Virus record (IMG/VR): IMGVR_UViG_3300018062_000110
Location: 1-22,556 of that record
Source: a virus
DNA length: 22,556 bases
Direction: 5' to 3' (one strand)
The position numbers were made by a program, and so were the translations under genes. Below, piece after piece: positions 1-8,400 of this stretch; the first letter of the stretch is position 1; the number at the start of each line of letters is the position of its first letter. Under the pieces are notes generated by a model that was not told the DNA's origin, did not search any database, and saw only the letters and a program-made list of their open reading frames with translations.

Positions 1-47
1 AACGCTCTTTTCGTAGGCTTACGGTTGAACCTGACTTATGAACCAGT

Positions 48-905
48 TTATTGCAGCAGTGGCATCTTTCTCTTGAGAAGGGCAGTTACTGCATCAGTCA
101 AGGCTTCGCAGGCGGCTCGTCTGGCATCCAAAGAGCCATCGATCTCTATGCTATTGATTTCTTTCTGCAGATTTTGTATCCGTTCTACGACAGGTTGTTG
201 CATTTTTGTCTGTTCCGTCAAGAGCCTTTGTCGCTCAGCAGTGAAATTTGGCACGATCAAGTCAAGTTTGCCACGTGCCAAGTTCAGTTTTTGGCTTGCT
301 TCTGCCGCTTTTTGAGCTTTTGCTTTCCTCGACATGGATCTGAAGATACCCGTCTTCGTTTGGGTTATTCGATCAAGTTCCTCTTTGAAGTCTTGAACAG
401 TTCTAGATAGACGTTTGATCTCGCCATTTTTCCTCCGTTCCATCTCCCTCATTTTTATGGCATAATCTTTATCGATTCGTTCGAGAACACGCTTGTCTTC
501 TGAGAGAGTCTTTATCGCCAAATCATACGAAGCTTCTTTGTTGCGTCTTTCGTTAAGCGCCAGTTCAAGATTCGAAAGTATTTGCGAACACTGCTCGTTG
601 AACTGATCGTCTGTGGCGATGTCGGAATCAAGCTCAAAATCACCAAGTACTCCCCTCACGTTCTCAAGCCAGTCGTCAAAATATTCACTGAAAGGGAAAA
701 TGGCGAATGCCTGATTTCCTAGGCCACGCAGTTTGTCCAGAGTTCTCTTCACGACCTCTTCAGAGGGTATGATATTACTCTTTTTAAGCTGGTATCCGCC
801 ACTAAATCGATGTTTTGGCCTAGGAGTGTTTGCCTTTTTCCGTCTATGTATTTTATTTGGGTGGCTAACGTCCCGAGATTGATTATCCTGCTGGCTGTAC
901 TCCAT
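48..905 (-). CDS. coiled-coil protein of unknown function
   Basis: I do not recognise a family. The protein of about 285 residues has a basic, disordered-looking N-terminus (NKIHRRKKANTPRPKHR), a middle segment with aromatic and acidic residues, and a long heptad-rich charged region over roughly its last 170 residues that should form coiled coils. There is no signal peptide or membrane segment, so it is probably cytosolic. The frame is open to an earlier ATG at 971, but I chose the ATG at 905 because a TATA box (929-938, minus strand) lies about 28 bases upstream, the spacing expected for a leaderless archaeal transcript. It is divergent from the promoter at 1031. The architecture loosely resembles the other long minus-strand gene (15349-16317), but I see no alignable similarity. 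That this is a gene is likely; its function is unknown. Confidence 0.8.
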   Translation of the reverse strand: MEYSQQDNQSRDVSHPNKIHRRKKANTPRPKHRFSGGYQLKKSNIIPSEEVVKRTLDKLRGLGNQAFAIFPFSEYFDDWLENVRGVLGDFELDSDIATDDQFNEQCSQILSNLELALNERRNKEASYDLAIKTLSEDKRVLERIDKDYAIKMREMERRKNGEIKRLSRTVQDFKEELDRITQTKTGIFRSMSRKAKAQKAAEASQKLNLARGKLDLIVPNFTAERQRLLTEQTKMQQPVVERIQNLQKEINSIEIDGSLDARRAACEALTDAVTALLKRKMPLLQ

Positions 906-928
906 GGATAAGCCTTCTGTATCTATAG

Positions 929-938
929 TATTTAAAGA
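929..938 (-). promoter_or_regulatory. TATA box of the coiled-coil gene
   Basis: Read on the minus strand the site is CTTTAAATA, centred about 28 bases before the ATG at 905. This is the archaeal TBP-to-start distance for a leaderless mRNA. It is the reason for preferring ATG 905 over ATG 971. Confidence 0.6.
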
Positions 939-1030
939 ATGGTACGTGTCGCCGAGTACTGTTCCCTTCATGTGCTAAAAACAAACGGGTTCTAAAATTG
1001 TGCCATCAACTTACAAGAAACCTTGGGTTC

Positions 1031-1041
1031 CTTATAAAAGG
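1031..1041 (+). promoter_or_regulatory. strong archaeal TATA box
   Basis: CTTATAAAAGG is a near-ideal archaeal TATA element. Transcription should begin about 25 bases later, near 1057-1062, yet the first believable coding start is at 1260. It therefore drives either a roughly 200-base leader or a separate small RNA. Confidence 0.65.
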
Positions 1042-1057
1042 CGCCTACATTGCAAGA

Positions 1058-1220
1058 ATAGTTGTGTTAGGCTCAGCACTCAAGATCCCAATCATTATTG
1101 GGTTCAGAGGGGCCAGAGTCTTCATCGCCCAACATTAGTCAATGCTTAAGGGCACAGATAAAAATCTATCCACAGGTTCGTGGAGATATCTCCACGTCTC
1201 CCGCACTTCCCTCTTTTTTT
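1058..1220 (+). ncRNA. possible small RNA or long structured leader
   Basis: This stretch begins where transcription from the TATA box at 1031 should start and ends at a run of seven T residues (1214-1220). In between are a perfect hairpin, CCCAAT-CATT-ATTGGG (1087-1102), a GCCC/GGGC pairing, and an 18-base perfect palindrome at 1179-1196. An open frame exists from 1098, but its N-terminal part does not look like protein. I do not recognise a tRNA, C/D box or riboswitch. The start is inferred from promoter spacing; it could equally be the 5' leader of the zinc-ribbon gene. Confidence 0.3.
1179..1196. repeat. perfect 18-base palindrome
   Basis: CGTGGAGATATCTCCACG is a perfect palindrome with no spacer. 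It lies 18 bases before a seven-T run and about 64 bases before the GTG of the zinc-ribbon gene. It may be an operator for a dimeric regulator or the stem of an RNA terminator. Confidence 0.6.
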
Positions 1221-1259
1221 GGAGCCAGATCTTCTCTAATGAGAGGAGGATGCTTCATA

Positions 1260-1433
1260 GTGCTCTATGTTTGTAAGAATCCTTGTTGCCGCAGAGTCTT
1301 CAATGGTGCCAAGAAGGAAAAGTGTCCAGTGTGTGGAACTCCCAAAGACGAGGCGTGGAGCAGAGGAAGTCGGATCCTGAATAACGTTAAGGCGAGAGCG
1401 CAGAATCGGCAAGTGACGTGCGTGTTCGGGTGA
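1260..1433 (+). CDS. small zinc-ribbon protein
   Basis: A 57-residue protein with CKNPCC followed about 15 residues later by CPVCG, a typical four-cysteine zinc ribbon, then a basic C-terminal tail. Such small ribbons usually bind nucleic acid or partner proteins; no more specific role can be read. The frame is open from 1098, but I place the start at GTG 1260 because GAGAGGAGGA (1241-1250) is a strong ribosome-binding site about 9 bases before it, while the upstream translation is low-complexity and not protein-like. An ATG at 1239 in the same frame precedes that site and is less likely. The gene follows the promoter and palindrome region at 1031-1220 and could be controlled by it. Confidence 0.7.
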   Translation: MLYVCKNPCCRRVFNGAKKEKCPVCGTPKDEAWSRGSRILNNVKARAQNRQVTCVFG

Positions 1434-1478
1434 TTTTTTCTGGCTGGAGCTCAGTCTACTCTTGCGCAGCCTAAGAAT

Positions 1479-1970
1479 TTGATTTGTAATTTTCGAGCTC
1501 CTTCAATCGAGGAGTATTTGGAGCATAAGGCCTTCGTTAAGGAAGTTAGGGAGGACGGTTTGGACGCTTGTCGCGTGCTCTTGGGTTTTGAGCGTGCTTA
1601 CCGTAAGGCGAGGAGAAGTGTGAAGGGCGTGGTCCAGCTGGAGTCGCCTCAGCAAGTGATTAACCTTCGCCAGAATAACGTTTTTCAATATCAGGTGCAG
1701 AAGCCGAAGCGTGAGCCTTACAGTTTAGATTGTGTCAAGTCGGAGTTTCGGAGAACATTCAGTAGTATATTGTTCGAGGCGTACGTCCTCAACAAGGCGA
1801 GAGAGATAAATCGTGAATTTAGTTTCCGCGACTTTTTGGAGCTCAAGCATGACGCTTTTCGCCGAATCGTGCTCAGATTGAAACGGAAAGGCAGAGTAAT
1901 CGCGCATCCAGAGCGAACCATCCCACGATTCTACATTTTGGCCGAAAGACTAGAACTAGAGAGGAAGTGA
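1479..1970 (+). CDS. hypothetical protein with winged-helix-like C-terminus
   Basis: About 163 residues, basic and soluble, family not recognised. The last 45 residues (SFRDFLELKHDAFRRIVLRL then a turn and KGRVIAHPERTIPRFYIL) look like the recognition helix and wing of a winged helix, suggesting DNA binding. The start is uncertain: TTG 1479 is the first usual start codon in frame after the preceding stop but has no ribosome-binding site; TTG 1560 has GGGAGG just upstream but would remove a plausible helical N-terminus. It lies 45 bases after the zinc-ribbon gene on the same strand and may share its transcript. The next gene also seems to carry a winged-helix-like end. Confidence 0.7.
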   Translation: MICNFRAPSIEEYLEHKAFVKEVREDGLDACRVLLGFERAYRKARRSVKGVVQLESPQQVINLRQNNVFQYQVQKPKREPYSLDCVKSEFRRTFSSILFEAYVLNKAREINREFSFRDFLELKHDAFRRIVLRLKRKGRVIAHPERTIPRFYILAERLELERK

Positions 1971-2190
1971 ATCGGAACACTTGTGTAAAACAAATGTTTA
2001 CGGGAAGAGGCGTCCAACGCGCCCATACTTGCATAATTGCGTGTTAAATCGTCCTTTTTCGCTGGTCGGAAGAGCATGGAAAAAGTCCATTGTTTTCAGA
2101 GGTCGATGCATTGAGGGGTGAATGGTCAGGGGCTGGTGATGCACATTTGCCGTGTCTTGTTGTTGAGGTTGTTGGAGGTTTTCGAAGATA

Positions 2191-2712
2191 ATGACGGTTG
2201 CTTCCCAGAATGATGTTGAAAACGAGGTTAAAAGGAGCTCTAAGAGACGTACTCCGGAGCAGAAATTTGGCGTAAATCGTTGGCATCATATCGAGCAGCA
2301 TCGCACTTTGATTGAGCTTCGCGAGGCTAAGGCGCTGTTGCAGCAGATCTTTCTGGGTCTGAGCTATTTGATGCAGTATGGCAGTCAGTTCTTGGAAGAC
2401 TTAGTGACCAAGGATGATGATGGCCAAAAGGACGATTTGGACTTGGCCATCTTGGACGTGTTGCGTCAAGCTCCTGCTTCAGGTATTCTGCCCAAAGACA
2501 TCTACGCCAAGGTATGTCGCCATGGGTTGGCGTATCATCATATCACGCGGCGCATTAAGCGCATGAATAGGCGACTGCGGCTGAAGACTAGCCAGAATGC
2601 GGCTGTGAAGGTTGGTAACCGCTGGAGCCTTTCGCCTTTTATGCGACAGAACTGGGGTGCAAAATTGGAAGAACTTGACGAAGAAATCAAAACAGAGGAG
2701 GGAGAGTTATGA
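2191..2712 (+). CDS. winged-helix-like DNA-binding protein
   Basis: A 173-residue soluble protein. A basic N-terminal region is followed by a helical stretch, and then from about residue 85 to 155 a segment typical of winged helices: LDLAILDVLRQAPASGILPK, a helix ending in ITRRIKRMNRRLRLK, and a short wing with VGNRWSL. The C-terminus is acidic. GGAGGT at 2175-2180, ten bases before the ATG, fixes the start. Its stop codon overlaps the start of the next gene (ATGA at 2709-2712), so the two are translationally coupled and probably act together. The role as a transcriptional regulator is inferred from the fold only. The 220 bases upstream have no gene I can support, only a weak hairpin near 1985-2001. 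Confidence 0.8.
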   Translation: MTVASQNDVENEVKRSSKRRTPEQKFGVNRWHHIEQHRTLIELREAKALLQQIFLGLSYLMQYGSQFLEDLVTKDDDGQKDDLDLAILDVLRQAPASGILPKDIYAKVCRHGLAYHHITRRIKRMNRRLRLKTSQNAAVKVGNRWSLSPFMRQNWGAKLEELDEEIKTEEGEL

Positions 2713-3152
2713 CAGAGCTGGAGTTGCGCATCACTTGGGAAAAAGGAGAGGATGGCAAAACAGAGTTTCTCGTTTCAGCTAACGACGGTGCTACGCCGTT
2801 TTTCTCTAGTTCTCAAGTGGAGGAAACCGTGGAGTATTTGTCGCACAGAATTAGATGGTTGTTGCATAGAATTACTAATGAGAGATCCGGAGATGGCAAC
2901 AGCTTTGTCGTCTCGGCTAGACAGATGGCAACGTTACAGGTTGATGGCATCAAGGAAGCAAACCCGGAAGAGTGGCAAAGCTTCATCAGAGCATTAATTC
3001 ACATCGGCGGCTACAGCGGTCATTACGGTTTAGGGATCACGATTCCAATTCCAGTAAGGGCTGCCATGAGACTAAAGCACGGCGAGAAACTGCTCATAGC
3101 AATCAAAAGACCTTCAAAACAGGAAATCACAGAGTATATCAAGCTAATTTGA
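2709..3152 (+). CDS. protein with AbrB-like C-terminal domain
   Basis: A 147-residue soluble protein coupled to the preceding winged-helix gene by an ATGA overlap, with a strong purine-rich ribosome-binding site (GAGGAGGGAG) ending 4 bases before the ATG. Residues about 105-135 (LGITIPIPVRAAMRLKHGEK then LLIAIKR) match the pattern of SpoVT/AbrB swapped-hairpin domains, in which an I-x-I-P-x-x-V-R core is followed by a glycine turn and a hydrophobic strand. Such domains bind DNA as dimers or act as antitoxins. The N-terminal 100 residues are not recognised. The pair with the winged-helix gene suggests a two-part regulator or an antitoxin-type unit, but no toxin is evident. Moderately sure of the domain, not of the role. 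Confidence 0.75.
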   Translation: MTELELRITWEKGEDGKTEFLVSANDGATPFFSSSQVEETVEYLSHRIRWLLHRITNERSGDGNSFVVSARQMATLQVDGIKEANPEEWQSFIRALIHIGGYSGHYGLGITIPIPVRAAMRLKHGEKLLIAIKRPSKQEITEYIKLI

Positions 3153-3227
3153 GAGAATAAGGCATCCAAAGTGTTCCAGCGAGATTGAGATTCAATGAGA
3201 TAGGATTAGCTTGCGCTGTAACCCGAG

Positions 3228-3240
3228 TTAAATATTTATT
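3228..3240 (+). promoter_or_regulatory. TATA-like element before the membrane/soluble gene pair
   Basis: TTAAATATTTATT, which contains the 10-base palindrome TAAATATTTA, is centred about 42 bases before the TTG at 3275. Transcription would start near 3258, giving a leader of about 15 bases. It is the only AT-rich core element in the gap 3153-3274. Confidence 0.45.
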
Positions 3241-3274
3241 GCAGTTGTAAAGAAGTAATTGAAAATGACTAATA

Positions 3275-3871
3275 TTGGTTGGACTGTCTCAACTACTTGA
3301 GGTTTACGAACAAATCTTTCGGGATACTGCTTCTTGGCTCAGAAACATAAATAATATGCTTCAAAGAGGTTTGAGTGGCAATTTGCCCTCAATCATTCCG
3401 AACCTGGGAATAGCTCTTTTGAGCATTCTCATTCCTCTGGCAATTGTTATCTTGACGGATTTTTATCAGAAGAAAGGAAAAGAAGACAAAAGCTTTTCAG
3501 AACTGGATTTACGTGTGATTTTGGATACGGTTTTTCAAGTTAAAAGAATAGTGATTTATAGCATTCTAATATTCTTGCCTTATGCTTTTTGGGATATCTC
3601 TTATGGATTTACTCGGCTGCTTGAAGCTGTTCTATCACTGATTGGAGTTACATTCATGGTGAAGATCATCTTGAATGTCTATAATTGGACTAAAGGCAAT
3701 GTCTCCACCTATAGGGTCTCTTATCTGAAGGCTTTAGAAGATCCGACAGGCTTGGGTATAGCTTGGCGGTCTGTATGGCGAAGCAGCGAAATTGGTTATA
3801 GAAATGAATTAGACCTTTTTGATATATTCTCGTCGAAAATTGATGAAAGAGTAAAGCCTCATGACAAATGA
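3275..3871 (+). CDS. membrane protein with three predicted helices
   Basis: A 198-residue protein of unrecognised family. Hydrophobic stretches near residues 42-62 (LGIALLSILIPLAIVILTDF), 91-108 (RIVIYSILIFLPYAFW) and 113-135 (TRLLEAVLSLIGVTFMVKII) should cross the membrane; the last 60 residues are polar and likely soluble. There is no signal peptide. The start is the first usual start codon in the frame (TTG 3275); an ATG at 3265 is in a frame that stops after 11 codons. The gene overlaps the next by 11 bases, so the two form a coupled unit. Codon use is AT-rich like the neighbouring restriction genes and unlike the capsid genes. A membrane-anchored member of a two-gene defence or signalling system is a reasonable guess, not shown. 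Confidence 0.75.
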   Translation: MVGLSQLLEVYEQIFRDTASWLRNINNMLQRGLSGNLPSIIPNLGIALLSILIPLAIVILTDFYQKKGKEDKSFSELDLRVILDTVFQVKRIVIYSILIFLPYAFWDISYGFTRLLEAVLSLIGVTFMVKIILNVYNWTKGNVSTYRVSYLKALEDPTGLGIAWRSVWRSSEIGYRNELDLFDIFSSKIDERVKPHDK

Positions 3872-4868
3872 CCTTGAGACCACAAAGACCCTTCTAAACG
3901 ATTTCTTAGTTTTAATGGATAATCGGACTACATTTTTCTTAGTTAGCAATGAAAAGGTGCTTCCCAAATTCTTGGAGTGGAATCTTGTAATATGGAAGAA
4001 CACGCTACAAAGCTCTCTTAGAAAATCAGGCGACCTAGTAAATTGGTTTGAGCTTTCGAAAACTTCTGAATCAACAATTCTAAAGATCGGAGAACGTGCG
4101 ATAAAGGAAGGTCAATACCTATTTACACTATTCTTTCTGAAGAATTTTCAAAAGCACGTGGAAGCCCATAAAGAAGAAAGTATTCAGATCGAAAAAGAAA
4201 GGCGATACTACGTGGAGTATATGTTCGACTTTCTGTTCAAATTGCTAGCTGAATTCGTAGAGGTAGATAACCTTAATGAGAAAGAATTTATGTGGAGCAA
4301 TTTTCCTGCTGAATGGAAAATTACAAAAGACAATCTTGAGGACAAAAGAAACCTTTTTGCCAGAATTTCGCTATACAAATTTCTTGATTGGGCAAGCACT
4401 CGGATTCAAATGGGCAGGGATTTTGACCCAGAACTAAATGATTTGTCTGTCAACCTATTTCCAGACGTGGATCCGAGGGTATGGGCGGTAATCCTTATCT
4501 TTTGCACTCTAGCTTTTGACCCAAACAATAGGGTAAGGTCAGTTATTGAACAGCCTTGGAGTTTTGGCTACGACTTCGGCGCAGCGGTTTACTCTTTTTC
4601 AGGCGAAGAGCCTACGGAGCGACAGCTTGAGACAGTGAGGCTACAGAAAGAAGCAGTGAGAAAAGTTAAAACTCAAAAAGCGTACGAATTGGCTATCCTA
4701 TTATTCCCGAGTGTTTTTGAAAGGGAACTTTTGACCAAATATATAGAGGAAGCATCTCATTTGAAATTTGAGGAAGACCATGCAAGAGATCATAAGAGAA
4801 TAGCAATGTTAAAGATTTTCAACGAGATGTTAGAGAATCAACCAGCTCCAAATCCTAACGTCGGTTGA
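3861..4868 (+). CDS. soluble partner of the membrane protein, unknown function
   Basis: A 335-residue protein, rich in helices, lysine, glutamate and phenylalanine, without signal peptide, membrane segment or motif I can name. It contains several F/L-rich amphipathic stretches (GQYLFTLFFLKNFQKHVEAH; YYVEYMFDFLFKLLAEFVEV) that suggest an alpha-helical repeat or membrane-associating scaffold. It starts inside the end of the membrane-protein gene (11-base overlap), strongly implying co-production and perhaps a complex at the membrane. It ends about 70 bases before an inverted repeat shared with the convergent gene. Low GC and position beside restriction genes suggest an accessory, possibly defensive role. 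I found no nuclease, ATPase or protease signature. Confidence 0.8.
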   Translation: MTNDLETTKTLLNDFLVLMDNRTTFFLVSNEKVLPKFLEWNLVIWKNTLQSSLRKSGDLVNWFELSKTSESTILKIGERAIKEGQYLFTLFFLKNFQKHVEAHKEESIQIEKERRYYVEYMFDFLFKLLAEFVEVDNLNEKEFMWSNFPAEWKITKDNLEDKRNLFARISLYKFLDWASTRIQMGRDFDPELNDLSVNLFPDVDPRVWAVILIFCTLAFDPNNRVRSVIEQPWSFGYDFGAAVYSFSGEEPTERQLETVRLQKEAVRKVKTQKAYELAILLFPSVFERELLTKYIEEASHLKFEEDHARDHKRIAMLKIFNEMLENQPAPNPNVG

Positions 4869-4935
4869 AATACTGGGCAGAGATGCAGATGGCAAAGCAG
4901 CGGTATTATCTTCTTTCTTTTTATGAACTATCTCA

Positions 4936-4975
4936 TTAACCTCCGCGGCGCACGCTAGGTGGAGGCGAAGGTTAA
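4936..4975. terminator. inverted repeat between convergent genes
   Basis: TTAACCTcCGC at 4936-4946 pairs with GCGaAGGTTAA at 4965-4975, giving 11-base arms with one mismatch. It lies between the plus-strand gene ending at 4868 and the minus-strand gene ending at 4972, and covers the latter's TAA stop (4972-4974). A T-rich stretch (4908-4923) precedes it on the plus strand. A two-way terminator or mRNA 3' stabiliser is likely. Confidence 0.5.
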
Positions 4976-5262
4976 AACTGATTTTGCGGGCAAGCGCCGA
5001 TGGGGTCTTCCTTGACTGATGGACTCAGTTTCTTCTCCAGCTTGGTCAGTTGTTTCTGTTGACCTAGCATTATAGACATGATCATCGCCTCAAAAACAAG
5101 CGGCCTACAAGCGTTACTGGCTGCCACACAGTTATTTCGTGCAGCATCCATCAACCGCTCAAAAGCCTCTTGATCCTGAGAATTCAGAGCTTCCCGGAAC
5201 CCACGCCAACTAGATATCTCATACTCCAACGCCACACGATACGACGGAACAGTCTTACCCAA
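4972..5262 (-). CDS. small conserved archaeal-type protein
   Basis: A 96-residue soluble, helical protein beginning MGKTVPSYRVALEYEI and continuing with WRGFREAL, FERLMDAARN and a Q-Q-K-containing final helix. From memory this pattern (TVPSYR, W-x-GF, AFxxLM, RPxxxE, QQK) belongs to a short uncharacterised family found widely in archaeal chromosomes; I cannot confirm a family number. Function unknown. It has a TTG start at 5262; the frame continues upstream without an ATG. It is the only minus-strand gene between the membrane/soluble pair and the restriction enzyme, and its stop lies inside the inverted repeat at 4936-4975. Its presence argues for archaeal DNA and may mean this part is host chromosome or a virus-captured host gene. 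Confidence 0.75.
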   Translation of the reverse strand: MGKTVPSYRVALEYEISSWRGFREALNSQDQEAFERLMDAARNNCVAASNACRPLVFEAMIMSIMLGQQKQLTKLEKKLSPSVKEDPIGACPQNQF

Positions 5263-5412
5263 ACCAGAAGCCTCATGACATAGCTCTCTTGGTGAAAGTT
5301 TATGAAGATTGAGACGAATCGAACACGCTAAGATTACAGAGCCGAATGAAACTGATGCAAAACGGGCCTACAAGATTCACTGACAGTCTCTGCAAAGCGT
5401 AATTATAACAAA

Positions 5413-5421
5413 TCTTATACA
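5413..5421 (+). promoter_or_regulatory. TATA box of the type IIG enzyme
   Basis: TCTTATACA is centred about 26 bases before GTG 5443. Transcription should start at or within a base or two of the start codon, so the mRNA is predicted to be leaderless. There is no Shine-Dalgarno site before the GTG, in agreement. The rest of the divergent gap 5263-5442 holds nothing else I recognise. Confidence 0.65.
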
Positions 5422-5442
5422 ATCGCAAAATAACTCTCTTTT

Positions 5443-8400
5443 GTGTCTCAGACAAGATTCAGCTTTCAAAAACCCTCACCGGTAAAGAGAGAAAAGCTAG
5501 ACCAGAAACTTTCCGAGATTTATGACAAAGTAGCGAGTAGGTTCAAGAAATTCCCGAAATTCCAAGAGCTATTGACCAATCCAAAGTCAAGCTATTCCTC
5601 AGCAGATTTGAAGGATGAACAGGAACCAGAACCCTTTATCAAACAGCATCTTGTTGAGCCACTCTTTGAAATCTTGGGTTATGAAATTGTTCCTGAAACT
5701 GTCCTTCCTGTTCCAAGTGGCAGAAAGAAACCAGACTATACGATCAGACCCATGAATCGAAATGAACCTATCTTCTATGTTGAAGCAGAACCAATCAATA
5801 AGGACCTCTATGCTGATGGAAGTGGTCTTTCACAAGTAAGAAGCTGGCTCCTATCCAGAGGCTCAAAGACTGATTATGGAATTGCCACCGATGGCTTTCA
5901 ATGGATACTTTTGAAATTTGACACTTCTTCCTTGAAAAGCAAGGAATTCTTCAAAGTTGACCTGAGACCAATATTCCTCAAGATACTAAACCCTGGCAGT
6001 TTTGTGGAAAGGACATTGGTAGAGAAGACAGAGGAAGACTTCCTTCAGCTTGACAAAGATTCCGTCTCAACATTTTTGACCAGTTATCTTGAGCGAATTG
6101 AGGAAGAAAAAGAGGAGATTACAAAGAAATTCTATGGCGATTATGTCAAGCTTGTTTTTGGATATGATGAAAAGGGAAACATTGTTAAGGGCACATACTT
6201 GCTCAGCAACATTATAACTCCCACTGAGCAAGTCAGCACTGAAGCAAATCTATTTTCCGTTGTGCTTATGAACAGACTGATTTTCATCAAATTTCTTGAA
6301 GAGAAGGAAATAGTTCCAAAGGATTTGCTTAAGAAGCTACTTGGAAGATACAAAGACTCCCCTACACCTGGAACTTTCTACGAGACATATTTGAAACCTC
6401 TGTTTTATGAGGTCTTCAACAAGAGCAAGAATAACAGAATCTCGAGTGTGAGAACCAACCCCCTTTACAGTCAAATACCTTATCTTAATGGTGGCTTGTT
6501 CAGAGAAGTCATCAAGAATGAAAAGAACTACAATCTGAAGGATGAGGGCATACAACTGGTTCTAGAGAATCTATTGGAAAAGAAAACGTATAGCTATGGT
6601 ATGGAAGCTGGAATCAACCCAGACATCCTTGGTTATATTTTTGAGAGAACGATCAACTTCATCTCTGGAACTGGAACAAACCAACAGAAGATGGAAGGAG
6701 CATACTACACTCCAGATGACGTGGTTGAGTTTATTGTAGAGAAAGCCTTGACTCCGGTCATCTTAGGAAAGATGATCGAAGGGTTAAAAGAATCCGATTG
6801 GTCTGAAAAAGACCTCAAAGGGTATGATTCAATCGAAGATATATTGATTCCAAAGAACATGCCAAGAAACCCAGCTCATGTTCACAGAATGATTGATTCA
6901 CTAGATTCTATGAGAGTATTAGATCCTGCCTGCGGTTCTGGGCACTTCCTCACGGCTATGCTATCTTTAATACTCAGAGTCAAAGAGAGCTTGATGAATG
7001 CAATAGGAGAAAAAGTTGATAGATACAAGCTAAAGAGAGGTATCATATCTCATAATCTGTTTGGGATTGATATCGACCATAATGCTGTTGAGATAGCAAG
7101 GTTGAGGCTGTGGCTCTCATTAATAGAGGAGGTTGTTGATCCAGAGCATATAGAAACGTTGCCCAACATAGACTTCAACATTATTGCTGGCAACTCGCTT
7201 GTTGGTTGGATGGATGAGAAACTAAACACACATCCTTTCACTAACTTGCTGGATGATTTGTACATAAAGGAAACTCTAGACAATCTGCGCATATCGTACA
7301 AAGAAAGGGTTGACAAAATTAGAGACCTTATGCAGAAGATGAGAATAGAGGACACAATCAAGGCATATGAAGCATTAGTTGAAATATACTCTCAAGAATC
7401 TGGAGAGAATGCTATCAGACTCAGAGAGACACTTGAGAACATAAGGCAAAAGCTCTACGAAGTGATTAACAGCTCCTATCTTGCTTTGCTGAAAGGGAAG
7501 GTGCCTGACAATGATTTTGGTGAATTGAATAAGCACTTGACAGAAAGAACTCCTTTCCATTGGAGAGTCGACTTTGCTAATGTCTTCTTTGATGGGGGCT
7601 TTGATGTGATTACTGGAAACCCGCCATACGTAGAAGATAGAAACAACAACGCATTGGACCTCAAAATCATTCAAGCCATGAAGACTCCAGAGCAGAAGCC
7701 TCGACAGCATTGGAAGGAAGAGAAGCCAGGAGAGCCATTTTTCTATATCTCCAAAGACTGTGGGAACACACATGCCTACTTCATTGAAAGGTCAATCAAA
7801 CTGCTGAAGAATCGAGGCAGATTTGGTTTCATAGTTCCAATTGCCCTTGTATCGACTGAGAGGATGGACTGCATCAGGGAGTTTATTCACGTCAATTCAT
7901 CAGAAGTAGAATACTACAATTTTGATGATAGACCTGGAAAGATATTTGGTGGTATTGAGCACTGCAGGGAAACAATAGTTCTCACCGAGAAAGGAAAGGG
8001 ACAGGGTTTTGTGCTCACAAGCAAGTATCACAGATGGTACAGTGAAGATAGGTCAAAGCTTCTGAAGAATCTGAAAACTCATAAATGGAGAATCGTTAAT
8101 CCAACAGATATCATACCAAAAATAGGGACAAAGATAGAGGAGGACATCCTTCAGAAGCTGAAGCAGAAATCTAGTGGAAAGAGTGTCCAAAACTACTTGA
8201 AAGACTCCGGAACAAGGATATGGTATCACAATGCGCCACAATACTGGACACATGCCCATACAGAGGAATACCTTCCAAAAGTTGAGTATTTTGCCAAGAT
8301 CAGGGAGAACAAGGTGACTGGAGAGAAACTACCCTACGAGTTGAAGGAAACAAAAGTATCCTCTCACTACAAACCAATTACTGTTGAGAAAGACGATGCT

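Noticed and set aside
25-410. Two plus-strand open frames (25-315 and 51-410)
   Set aside because: They lie antisense to the coiled-coil gene, have cysteine- and serine-rich unnatural translations and no start signals.
1058-1140. Possible tRNA in the structured region after the TATA box
   Set aside because: The hairpin CCCAAT/ATTGGG recalls an anticodon arm, but no acceptor stem or TTCRA-type T loop with pairing arms can be fitted.
2709-3152. Toxin-antitoxin pair with the preceding gene
   Set aside because: The AbrB-like end would suit an antitoxin, but the partner looks like a winged-helix protein and not a toxin.
5300-5330. TTCGATTC on the minus strand as a tRNA T-loop or attachment-site core
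   Set aside because: The flanking bases do not form a T stem and no acceptor or D arm is present.
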